Assembly: GCA_032158295.1 (NCBI GenBank)
Contig: CM063261.1
Location: 496,001 to 560,000, forward strand
From: Pycnopodia helianthoides
Taxonomy: Eukaryota > Echinodermata > Asteroidea > Forcipulatida > Asteriidae
Direction of reading: 5' to 3'
DNA length: 64,000 bases
In this document: piece by piece, positions 50,601 to 61,849 of the stretch
How positions within the stretch are numbered: position 1 is the stretch's first letter
How the letters are laid out: each line of letters begins with the position of its first letter
Made by a program: the position numbers and the translations under genes
The notes under the pieces: model-generated
The model's input: the letters and a program-made list of their open reading frames with translations, nothing else
Database searches by the model: none
What the model was told of the DNA's origin: nothing

Positions 50601-52185
50601 CAATGCATTTTTAAAATGAATGCAAAATTTAAGCTGCTGCAAAATTTGAATGATGTTTAAGTGAATTGTAAAACTTGAATGATAATCTTTTTAATCGCAG
50701 GACACAAAAGAGCAATTGCTTACACATCAAGTAAAATTAATTTTATTATTTTGAAGTGCTTTCAATTTTGCGCAAAATAGAATAATGCGTTTTAAGTTGG
50801 CTGCTTTTTTGCCAAAAATGACCGGGAGAACCCATTTTCAAATGCCTTATTTTATAGCGAATATCCATAAATAATATTACTATTATCAAATCTCGATCTT
50901 GAACAAAGAGTGCATCGAAGATGCTTAAGTGCAGGATCACAAAATTATATAAATATATATTTCTTTTCTATTATTATATCATTCTTTCAGCAAATTTTAC
51001 GCTCTTCATCGGACAAGTGACTTGATAATAACAATTGTGAAGCTCATTTGTAATAAGTTATTAATAATTTTTTATTTGTGCATTAAATATAAGTTGACCG
51101 ACCCAAAACAACTAATATATATTTTTAATAATTAAATTGTTTTATTCATTACATTATTGTTAATGTACATCATTTAACTGGAATGTTATGTGAAATTATT
51201 GAACGTTTAAGTAAAGTTACTCAAACCAAAACGATGACCTACTTTTCATCATGGCCAAGTAGGTGTATCTTGATGAAGACAAGTAACAAATATTGTAAAT
51301 TTATTTGTTTTGTTGTAGACAATATTATTTGACTTGTTTATTTTAATTCACGCATTCCATTTGTGATTATGTGAGCGAGAAAGAAATAAAATCTCCTTTT
51401 AATTGGATTTATTTTTTTAATCTCTAAAGTTTTATCTAAGGCCAAGTAAAAAAGTAACATGTTTCTCGTCCAGACTTTTTCAAAAAATAGGAGGAGACAG
51501 GGCGTTACTAGTTACTTTTAAAATGTTTGCTAGTTTATCCAAGCTGACCGCCATGCTAAGTATATGGCCAAGGTATATTTATTCACAGAGTTTGTTGCTA
51601 TTTGAGTATACTGATGCAATGTATGACAAAACAAATGATTTGTATCATTTTAGTCCACTTGCTAAGCAAGTTTCAACATTCAAAAACAGTGAAATATACA
51701 TGAGTTCAATATTGATATCGCGATTATCACGATTGAGGTAGAAGAGTCTAGACGCCGGGCTCATACACTGATCTGTGGCTCATTATACTCAATACTCTTC
51801 GTATGCGATGTTAAAACAAAGAATATTTGAGGTTAAAAAAGTATAGACAAATTCTTAGGCAAAATTAAACCTGAAGAACTTCGGGGGGTTTTTTTCTCAC
51901 TTTTTTTTATAAAATAGTAAATAGTAAAAAAAAAAAAAAAAAAAGGGGGAGGCGGCGGCCATAAAGGAGGCGGGCGGGGATGAGAAACATGTTACTTTTG
52001 TTATTTGGCCTCAAATGTATATTTAAATACATATGTATGATTCTTTCAGACTTTGTAAAACATTCCATACACATTGTAGCTGCTGTCAAAATGGCAAATA
52101 ACAGAGCACGAGAAGTCACATTAAAGTGACGGTAAGTCACAAAAATATTGTTCTTTCTTGTTCCCATGTTGTGACAAGTTCATTT
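50601..52185. other. AT-rich spacer, nothing recognised
   Basis: Very AT-rich. An A-run joined to GGGGGAGGCGGCGG is at 51,928-51,960. No exon was supported. Confidence 0.45.
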
Positions 52186-52189
52186 GGAC

Positions 52190-52370
52190 GGGGGGGGGGC
52201 CTCTGGTTACGCCACTGTTCCCATGACAGGGAAGATGGCCCCGAACCCCACGCCGCTCTGGCTTTGCGCTACGCGCTCTCACGCGCCATAACTTGCCTTT
52301 ATCATTAATGTTGCCGCTCCTTGGTACATTTCACGCCCCCCGTTTCAGAAATCCTGGATCCGCCCCTGGC
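52190..52370. repeat. Dispersed repeat with CTCTGGTTACGCCACTG
   Basis: A G-run followed by CTCTGGTTACGCCACTG, and later CTGGATCCGCCCCTGG. TCTGGTTACGCCAC also forms the arms of the fold-back at 62,688-62,854. Confidence 0.45.
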
Positions 52371-52602
52371 CTCTGTAGTCTTAGTTTTTTAAAAGGCGTT
52401 AGTTTGCGTGCTACAATAAAGACAAGAAACAGAACGCTAGAGGGCGTTTCAGAATAATAAACTGCACCCCCCCCCCCCCCCACCCACCACCATAATAAAG
52501 CCGGGAGTTTGTTTACAAGTTTTGAGAAACCGTTTGCCGTCTGCGGGTAATCGGAAATCACATCAAATCACTCTATGATTACAGCGAACAGCAGGCCGGA
52601 CA

Positions 52603-54139
52603 ATGGGTGAGAATTCCAAGCAGACCTCGGGCATTTTGGGGTAAGTTTTGATTGAATTATAAAGCAATAATTGAATAAACGCCAAGAGACGACTTGTGCC
52701 CAATTTCCGGACATTAACAGTTCTCGATACACTGCATGGCCAACGCCATGGCAATGGCTACACTAACGAGTCCACTGCCAGTGCCACTCCATGCAGGCAG
52801 GGCATATTAGAAATGTCATTCCTCTATATATTCTAGTGACTGTGGGCATGTGTACTGACACTAGGCCTACTTCTGTTGTCTGTCAATCATTGTTGCTTGA
52901 GTTAACACACAATGTCAATGACATGGATGTACGTGATTACTGATTGATAGTTCTCTAGTACTAGTAGTACTGTAGTAAGCATTTCAGTGACGTCATGAAT
53001 TTATTCGGACAACTCGCGTTGAAAAGCACTCGATATTATACAAAAATAATTATTAAAAAAGTCTGATCCCGACATATAATTTGTTATCTTGATATATTTA
53101 CTTTTTTAAATATCTAGGCTCAAATTTGCGAAAGTTTCAGTTCCATAGACTCTAGCCCAGCCCGGAAAAAATTTCCATATCCGACTACCACTTCTTCACT
53201 CATGACTCGTTGTTAGTGTTAGTGTTACTAACATTCCCAACTAAAGCAATATATACCCTGATGTAACCAGTTTTCAAGGTACCATGGCTTTTTCTTTGAA
53301 TTGAAATTTTTTTACGAATGCAATGTATCCAATTGATGTCCTAAATACCTTTCTTTATGAAGTATGCAAACATCTATTAATTAATAATACAGGGTTAGCG
53401 TTGTAACTTTCTCACCAAGCACCGATCTTTGATGCCTCCAATAGCGGCCCACTTGTTTGGAGGAGGTTAATCTGTTTTCAAAGCACACTAGATAGTACGG
53501 TGTCCCAGTAAAGCCATACATGGAACAAAATGTCTGCACAGTGTCCTAGTGATTAAAAAAGTAAAAGTGCTATGTGAGACTTTGTATGGCTCTATAGCTA
53601 GCAGTTGTCTTTATACTTTTCAAATAAAATGTTTTTTCCTTACTTTAAAAAAAATTATCAGATGGTGTTTTGCAACAAAATTTCAATTGAAAAATAAATA
53701 CATAAATGTGTGAAAATGTTTCTGTCAACTCTCAGAAATTTTTGTTTTGTGTCTTTTTATGTTGCTTATTAATAAAACGTCAAGTAATGAACCACAAGAG
53801 AAACTGAATGGGTAAATTTCAAATGGTTTGGGGTTGAACAAAGAAAAATTGACTAGAGCGGGACTACTGTATTAATAAAACATAAAAACAAACAGTTATA
53901 ATTGAATGCCCTGTTGACATCGCGCGCAGTGAAGTAAAAGATATGCTTCGATTCAAGGGCTAACTCTTAAATACAGGTCCTCCTACAATATCTCATTTGA
54001 GTAATTAAGATACTTTTTTATTTCATAAAGGATGAAACAGCAGCAGTTGGATACGGACATTTTACCCCTTTGGCCCTCTAGTGATTTGTACGTGCACTGC
54101 TTGCGTGCTACATGTATACCCTATTCCTACAAAGTTTGA
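52603..54139 (+). CDS. Speculative two-exon small ORF (48 aa)
   Basis: ATG at 52,603 (context CAATGG) begins MGENSKQTSGIL and reaches a consensus donor at 52,640/52,641 (GG|GTAAGT). An acceptor ATAAAG at 54,030 would continue in phase as GMKQQQLDTDILPLWPSSDL to a TGA at 54,137. No homologue is recognised. Splicing of these two pieces is inference; the first exon could belong to a gene with other exons. Confidence 0.2.
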
Positions 54140-54425
54140 ATGGGCTTTGGGACTTTTGTACTTTTTGTATTTTGCTTGTGAAGGCATTGCAATAAGAAGC
54201 CACTATTATTATAAATTTGATATTTTGTTATTGTTATATGTTATTGATATTATTTTATCCCGTACATTTTGTAATTACTACATGTAGTTTCCCCAGTCAG
54301 TGAGGCTTTTGGAGAACCATCTAGTATTAGTTGTATATTGCTATTTGTTTGTTCCTCCCCTCTTCTAACCCTTACCCAAATCTGGAATTCACAATTTTCC
54401 TGTTACTTATGTCTTATGTCTACAG

Positions 54426-55886
54426 GGTTATGTATAGACAGAGAAAATGCCCGCTAAAAAAGTTCTCCAATGGTGGTTGGGGCTGGTTGCCAGGCAATCT
54501 GTGACACTGGGACCCTTTCTTTTGGTCGGGCCGACAGCGGAGGTGCAATAGATTAAAACCTTGATCGGAGCTGCACCTCTTGCCAATTTCATCAAAGTAG
54601 AGGTAAGTATTGGAGACTTTCTTGTCACTAGGTGGTAGCAGACGAGAACGCATATTAGCAGAGTGCTAACCTGCTTTGCATATTGACATTAAGAGGGTGG
54701 CAATGTTTAAATTATTTACCAAGGTTCAAAGTTGTACAAAAGTCTTTAACAGTTAATAGATGGAACAGTTGCACCGTGGGTAAAGATTATTCTTTTGTTT
54801 TTACCTTTACAAAGGTGTGTAATAAGCACTGTATCCTCGGTGCTTTCAGACTTCTGTGAAAAAAATCCAAATGCATCCTACTCAGGTGGGATTCAAACCC
54901 AAGACCCCCGTATTCTAGAGCAGATATCTTTTCCAGTAGATCACCGAGCATGTCCTGTGACAAGAGGCCAAGGATTTAAACTGACCTCTGTAATTTGCAG
55001 CAGATACTTTTCTTTAAACAGATAACTAAGTAGTATATTGCAGTTGTCTTTCACAGTTAATAACACGTTTTCTTTATATTTAATTGTCTTGTCTTTTTGT
55101 AGCATTCAAAACATTGTCTTCACCCTCAATGGAAAAGACTTCGTTCTGACACCAAATGACTACGTCTTGAAGGTAATTATAAGAGAATATTACCCCAAAT
55201 CCATCAAAGTCGTTTTTGTTGTTGGTCTAATCAGTACTACAGAGCCAAACCCTGTTTGTAAGTGTGCCGTATTCCAACTGGAAGTCATGCTCACTCCACA
55301 CTGGATTGAATGATAGCCAGAAACCTGTAAGAAATTCATGACCTACTTTTTCTTGAATGATTTATGATTGAAACCAAACTTCAGGGACTTGTCTTTCACA
55401 TGTGTTTTGCATAATATCAAGTTCCTCACAGAACTATCAGTTTCTGTTATAAATGCCTTTAAACTGTAGTGTGAGTTGGGAGTCATACAAAATGGTTGAA
55501 CACAGACACTGTCAGGTACAATTTAAGTAGGCTCAAGACTGCCTCGTGGTTGGCTTGTTCGCGCTGACTGGCAAATCAACTGTTTGAGTAGCCATAGTGG
55601 CTTTGAGAAGTGCTGGTTTGTACTTCCACCCTTACTCTTGGGTCTTTTTCTAGAGTATACCTGTCGTAAATGATCTTCTTCTCTTCTTGCACTTTAGGAA
55701 ACTGAGATGGGAGAGACCAACTGCCTGAGTAGATTCATCGGAATCTCGTCCCTAAACTCGTGGGCCCTCTTTGGATCCTTGGTGACATGTGACATCTTCA
55801 TTGGCAAATACTACTCCAAGTTTGATCGAGTGACCAACCGTGTAGGTTTCGCTGATGCTCTCAAGGGTGTAGAAACCAAGGCTTAG
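54426..55886 (+). pseudogene. Cathepsin D-like aspartic protease, decayed 3' exons
   Basis: Cathepsin D is a lysosomal aspartic protease. Three exons of its C-terminal lobe are recognisable. Exon 54,426-54,602 covers the second active site: GCQAICDTGT, then, after a one-base shift, LLVGPTAEVQ, a TAG, and IKTLIGAAPLANFI. Exon 55,103-55,172 gives IQNIVFTLNGKDFVLTPNDY. Exon 55,698-55,886 gives ETEMGETNCLSRFIGISSLN and IFIGKYYSKFDRVTNRVGFA before a stop. The usual GPLWILGD stretch is scrambled by small insertions that cancel out. All splice sites look normal, so this is a decayed spliced gene or partial duplicate, not a retrocopy. The propeptide and first-lobe exons were not found upstream. Confidence 0.8.
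54885..54975 (-). repeat. tRNA-derived SINE-like copy
   Basis: On the minus strand: CACAGGACATGCTCGGTGAT, CTACTGGAAAAG and, about 35 bp on, GTCTTGGGTTTGAATCCCAC (B-box). It lies in the first intron of the cathepsin D-like remnant. Confidence 0.5.
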
Positions 55887-57115
55887 TATTAGAATCCTTT
55901 GTTTATCATTAATGAAATGATTTTTTTTCGGGGGGGGTGGGTAGGAGGGAAAAGTAAAGATGAATCAAGGTGACAAATGTTTTTCACCACTGGTCTTACA
56001 AAACTTGCATAAGCAATGCACGCAAGCTTTAGTTTGGGTTGAACAGACATCATCAGTTGAAGATGCCAGTGATGAGTGAATAGAGGTTGCTGAGTGCAAT
56101 GGATAGAATGATACCTTCTGAGTTAGGGGGGGATATAATGGTCACTTGGATACGTCTATAGTTCCATTCAATTGGTCTTTTGTTTTGTATTTTCTTAGAT
56201 ATCATGTGAATATTTAGTGGTTTATACTTGTAAATATGTGAAGTTGGCCTCCCCCATTTCTTATTTTGATTACCACAATTGAAATAAGCCTAAGTGCACA
56301 CGCTCAAAATTAGGTTTCTCCAAAGGCCCCATCAAAAAAAATTGTGTTTCCCATTACCCTCACCCACCAGAAAATCACTCAGAAACATTTTTTTATTTAA
56401 GAAGTTAATGAAACAAAAATCTGGTGTCCACCCGAGCCTAAGGTTTGTGTATAACATCTTCTTTGAATTAATTTTTTTTCAGTTGGTTGACACGGAAGTC
56501 TTGAACCATTCAACCAGTGAATATTCAGTACTTATTGGCAATAATCACATTTGTACAGTATTGAACTTTACTCGTCACAAGTTAACTATGTTATATGAGT
56601 GTGCCAACAAAAATTTGACCATTGGCCAACCCTTATATTTTTCACAAAAAAGAAATTACAAGTAAACAATATGAAACAGAAAAAATGTTGCCCACCTACC
56701 CGCACAATTTTTTATTATTATTAATTTTCTCAGTGTAATAGAAAATGACTATCTTTTTGTGTGGCCCAACTCTGAAAAAAGAAAAGAAAAAAAAGGTTGT
56801 CCACCTACTACGGGGCTCCTAGAGTAACATAAAGAAGAAAATAAAATTGAAAGGGAAAGAAACAAATTTGAGATGAAAACTACAAAAAATTGGCTCAAAA
56901 TAAAGTTTGTCTTCGAACTTTAAGGGACAAGAGGGGGAAACTATTGGAGAGGACAAAAACATTCACCTCCCATATTGTTAACCTCTCAAAATTTGGGGTC
57001 AAATCTCAATTTTGTTTCTTCTCCTCATCCAAAAAAATTGTTTGCTTCAACAGGTGTTCATCTGTAAGTTATACCAGTTCAACTGCCGTCATTCACATTA
57101 TATCTGTTGTCATAT
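55887..57115. other. Spacer after the protease remnant
   Basis: A T-run/G-run (55,921-55,942) and AT-rich DNA. A 123-codon ORF at 56,294-56,665 shows no motif I know. Confidence 0.4.
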
Positions 57116-60100
57116 GCCCTAACCCTAACACTGACCCTAACCCTAACATGACCAAACCCCCGATCCCCAGAACCCCCGAACCCCCATACCCCCAAACCCC
57201 AAAACCCCCACAAACCCCTTCCCCTAAAACCCCCATCCTCCCAAACCCCCCAAACCCCCAAACCCCCCAAAACCCCCATACCCCCAAACCCCCCAAACCC
57301 CTAGACCACTTCCCCCAAACCCCTCTAAACCACATCCTCCCAAACCCCCCAAGACCACTTCCCCCAAACCCCCTAAACCCCATCCTCCCAAACCCCCAAA
57401 CCACCAAACCCCTAAACCCCCAAACCCCAAACCCCCGAACCCCAAAACCCCCAAACCCCAACCCCCAACCCCCAAACCCCCCTAAAACCTATCCTCACAA
57501 ACCCCCAAAACCCCAAAACCCCCAAACCCCTAGACCACTTCCCCAAAACCCCCTAAACCCCATCCTCCCAAACCCCCAAATCCTCCAAACCCCAAACTCT
57601 CCTAACTCTAACATGACAAACCCCCAACCCCCAAACCCCAGCCCTCAAACCCCCAAACCACCAAACCCCCAAACCCCCAACCCCCCAAACCCCCAAACAC
57701 CCAAACACCCAACCCCAAACCCACAAACCCACAAACCCTCAAACCCACAAACCCACCAACCCACAAATACCCAAACCCAAAACCCCAAAGCCAAAACCCC
57801 CAAAGCCAAAACCCCCAACCCCCACACCCCCAAACTCTTAAAACCCCCAATCTCTCTTAACTCTAACATGGACAAACCCCGAGCCCCAACCCCAAACCCC
57901 CAAACCCCCAAACCCCCAAACCCAAGAACCCACAAACCCACAAACCCAAACCCCAAACCCCAAACCCCCAAACCCCCAAACCCACCAAACCCCATACCCC
58001 CAAACTCCCAAACCCCAAACCCCCAAACCCCAGAACCCACAAACCCACAAACCCACAAACCCCCAAACCCCCAAACTCCCAAACCCACAAACCCCCAAAC
58101 CCCCAAACTCCCAAACCCCAAACCCACAAACCCACAAACCCACAAACACCCAAACTCCCAAACCCCCAAACCCCCAAACCCCAGAACCCACAAACCCACA
58201 AACCAGCAAACCCACAAACCAAAAAACCCACAAACCCACAAACCAAAAAACCAAAAAACCCACAAACCCCACGACCCCCACAATCCCATAACCCCCAAAC
58301 CCCCATCCTCCAAAACCCCCAAACCCCCAAACCCCTAAACCCCCAAACCCCCAAACCCCCAAACCCCCAACCCCAAACCCACAAACCCACATATCCACAA
58401 ACCCACAAACTGCAAACCCACAAACCAGCAAACCCACAAACCAAAAGACCCACAAACCCAAAAACCAAAAAACTCAAACCCCCACGACCCCCACAATTTC
58501 CATAACCCCATAACCCCATAACCCTCAAACCCCCATCCTCCCAAACCCCTAAACCCTCCAAACCCCCAAACTCTCGTAACTCTAACGTGAACCAACCCCC
58601 AAACCCCCAAACCCCAAACCCCAATCCCCAACCCCTTCCCCAAACCCCCTAAACCCCATCCTCCCAACCCCCCAAACCACCGAACCCCCAAACCCCGAAC
58701 CCCCAAACCCCTAAACCCCTTCCCCCAAACCCCCAAACCCCAAACCCCTAGACCACTTCCCCCAAACCCCCCTAAACCACATCCTCCAAACCCCCCAAGA
58801 CCACTTCCCCCAAACACCCCTAACCCCATCCTCCCAACCCCCCAAACCCTCCAAACCCCAAACTCTCCTAACTCTAACATGACCAACCCCCAACCCCCAA
58901 ACCCCAACCCTCAAACCCCCAATCCACCAAACCCCCAAAGCCCCAAAGCCCCAAAGCCCCAAACTCCCAAACCCACAAACCCCAACCCTCAAACCCCCAA
59001 TCCCCCAAACCCCAAACCCACAAACCCACTAACCCCAAAACCCCAAAACCCCGAACCCCATAACCCCCAAACCTCATCCCCCAACCCCCCCCCCACCCCA
59101 TCCTCCTAAACCCCCTAAACCCTCCAAACCCCCAAACTCTCATAACTCTAACATCAACAAACCCCCCAACCCCCAACCCCCAACCCCAACCCCCATACCC
59201 ACAAACCCACAAACCCCCAAACCCCGATTCCAAACCCCCAGAACCCCAAACCCACAAACCCCAAAAACCCACAAACCCACAAACCGACAAACCCACAAAC
59301 CCAAAAACTCAAACCCCCACGACCCCCACAACCCTCAATCCCCCAAACCCCCATCCTCCCAAACCCCCTTAAACCCTCCAAACCCCAAAACTCTCGTAAC
59401 TCTAACGTGAACAAACCCCCAACCCCCAAACCCCCAAACCCCCAACCCCCCAACCCCCAACCCCCCAACCCCCAACCCCCCAACCCCCAACCCCAAACCC
59501 CCAATCCCTAACCCCCAAACCCACAAACCCCAACCACCAACCCCCAAACCCACAAACCCACAAACCCACAAACCCACAAACCCCCAAACCCTGAAACCCA
59601 TAACCCCCAAACCCCATCCCCCAACCCCCCCCCCACCCCATCCTCCTAAACCCCCTAAACCCTCCAAACCCCCAAACTCTCATAACTGTAACGTCAACAA
59701 ACCCCCTAACACTCAAACCCCCAACACCAAACCCCTAACACCCAAACCCCCAACCCCCAACCCCCAACCCCCATACCCACAAACCCCCAACCCCCAAACC
59801 TCAAACCCCCAGAACCCCAAACCCACAAACCCACAATCCCCACAACACCAAACCCCATAACCCCCTAACCCCCAAACCCCCATCCTCCCAAACCCCCTAA
59901 ACCCTCCAAACCCCCAAACTCTCGTAACTCTAACGTGAACAAATCTCCTAACTCTAACTTGAACAAACCCCGAACCCCATAACCCCCAAACCCCATCCCC
60001 CAAACCCCATCCCCCAAACCCCATCCTCCCAAACCCCCTAAACCCTCCAAACCCCCAAACTCTCATAACTCTAACGTGAACAAATCTCCTAACTCTAACA

Positions 60101-60383
60101 TGAACAAACCCCCAAACCCCAAACCCCCAAACCCCATCCCCAAACCCCCAAACCCTAACCCCCCAAACCCCATCCTCCCAAACCCCCAAACCCTTTAAAC
60201 CCCAAACTCTCCTAACTCTCACATGAACAAACCCCAACCCCCAAACCCACAAACCCAACCCCCAACCACCAAACCCACAAACCCCAACCCCCAACCCCCA
60301 AACTCTCCTAACTCTAACATGAACAAACCCCCAAACCCAACACCTCCAAACCCCAACCCCCACCCCCTACCCCCAAACCCACA
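57116..60383. repeat. C-rich array with telomere-like start (3.3 kb)
   Basis: It opens with CCCTAACCCTAACACTGACC and CCCTAACCCTAAC, i.e. metazoan telomeric units in the C-strand sense. It then becomes ACCCCCAA/ACCCACAA-type 7-9-bp units for over 3 kb. The plus strand is almost free of G. A landmark CTCTAACATGAACAAAC (variants ATGACC, GTGAAC) recurs near 57,603, 57,858, 58,577, 58,869, 59,142, 59,395, 59,686, 59,925, 60,061, 60,196 and 60,303, giving a higher-order period of about 240-290 bp, then about 110-135 bp. The long ORFs on both strands are artefacts of stop-poor composition. Confidence 0.95.
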
Positions 60384-61420
60384 ATTTTTTCCTAACATTT
60401 TTTTCTCCCCATCTACTGACTCTCTTTTTTCTACCATGTTACAGGAAAAAAATTTTATTTTAAAGGCTTTTTCTGATAAACCCTATCATAAAATGTATTA
60501 AAAATGTGTTTATCTTTCAGTGTACTGAATGTTTACTTAGTGAGTTCTGTGAGAACTAGAAAAGATTTAATTACTTGGAAGGCATGACATTCTTTCATTA
60601 GATGAAAAAAGAGACAATAATGTTTCTAAATTTATGGTCTTTTATTTATTTCACTATATTGTGAGTATTTGATCACCTGAGTAGGTACAGACCTTTACCA
60701 TGGTGTAGCCATCTTGGTTTTTTGTTTTGGTTTTTTTTGCTAATCAATGTTATGTAACCAAAACTAGGCTGGAAGGGAAAAACTCTCTTGCCACTTTGGT
60801 ATTATTAGTGAACCATATTCTATATATATTTCAAGGAATGAAGGGCCTTTGTCCAAGTCCATGCAATAGTTATATTAATTATGTCCTATATATTTCAAGT
60901 CAAAATTTGTACATAAATTTGCTCTTAAATCTCAGGTAACATAAAAAATGTTAAGTGATGCTTGAGTTGATCAATATATACCAAGTGTAGTTAATTTCTT
61001 TCAAAAATCTTGCTAAGTGTTCATAACTGTTATACATTTTTGTCTCATGCCTCTATAAAATATTATGTTTCAATAAAAAATGTGAGAACATAAATTGAAT
61101 ATACTTGTACCATGTGTTCTTTCTAATGTTGTCTGTAATTTTACAAGTGAATTTAACTATGGTCAAAATGCTTCGGTTTAAGAGTTAGGGTCTGTCACTT
61201 TTAAGGGTAAATTTTTATATAAATTAAACTCATTTAATCTTTTAGTAAAACAAATATGAAACACTCTTCAAATCTCATAAAAAACAGCAAAACCTTTATT
61301 TAAAACATACATTTTTCATCTCATAAAAAACAGCAAGCACAATTTTATTTTAATGACCGCTGGACATTTTCTACCAACAGAGGGCGCCCTTCCCTATATA
61401 TATTTAAATATATTTAAATT
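60384..61420. other. AT-rich spacer, nothing recognised
   Basis: No exon with splice signals was found. AATAAA occurs near 61,072, but no upstream gene is known for it. Confidence 0.45.
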
Positions 61421-61426
61421 TATATG

Positions 61427-61474
61427 TGACGTATATGTGACGTAATGTGACGTATATGTGATGTATGTAACGTA
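61427..61474. promoter_or_regulatory. Cluster of TGACGTA motifs at helical spacing
   Basis: TGACGTA starts at 61,427, 61,438 and 61,448, then TGATGTA at 61,459 and TAACGTA at 61,468: steps of 11, 10, 11 and 9 bp. TGACGT is the core of the CREB/ATF site. A TATATATATTTAAATA stretch lies just left. No adjacent gene is recognised, so it may be only a short tandem repeat. Confidence 0.45.
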
Positions 61475-61535
61475 CGTTGCTATACAACACGTGGTTCTAA
61501 TATTCATCAGGTCCATAAATTCGAAATAAGCACAG

Positions 61536-61612
61536 TCTAGCGGTGGCCGAGAGGACAAGGCCATGGGAACGTGAAGGCAAGGTACGCGGTTCGAGCCCCG
61601 GCAGAGACACAA
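61536..61612 (+). repeat. tRNA-like sequence, SINE head or tRNA pseudogene
   Basis: AGCGGTGGCCGAGAGGACAA has the A-box look of class II tRNAs, and CGCGGTTCGAGCCCCGG is a good B box with a T arm. The ends (GTCT and AGAC) can pair for four bases only, and I cannot form a full acceptor stem or anticodon arm. A SINE or tRNA pseudogene is more likely than a working tRNA. Confidence 0.45.
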
Positions 61613-61679
61613 GGTATGTGGAGTAACGATATTGAACTAACTCTGATTGATTATATGATTGTATTACAGGTCAACGGCG

Positions 61680-61815
61680 CACGAGGAGGAGACGCAGAGG
61701 AGGCGAGGCCACGAGGAGGGGACGACACCGAGAGGACAGGCGGAGGGGGAGGCCACGTGGAGAGGACGACACCGAGAGGGGAGATGCAGGGGAGAGAGAG
61801 AAGAAAGGGGAAGAC
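61680..61815. repeat. Purine-rich degenerate repeat
   Basis: GAGGAGGGGACGACACCGAG recurs as GAGAGGACGACACCGAGAGG. Almost all A and G on the plus strand. The ORFs here are compositional. Confidence 0.6.
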
Positions 61816-61849
61816 ACATTTTTTTTTAATTTTTTCATTTTTTTAATAA

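Noticed and set aside
56890..58338. 482-codon plus-strand ORF rich in P, N, T and K
   Set aside because: It is the translation of the C-rich array. Stop codons are rare there by composition, and several overlapping long frames exist on the other strand.
57645..60363. Long minus-strand ORFs rich in G, W, V, F, L
   Set aside because: Same array read on the G-rich strand in all three frames; no domain and no start or splice context.
61536..61612. Functional tRNA gene
   Set aside because: A and B boxes are present, but the acceptor stem pairs only partly and no clean anticodon arm was found.
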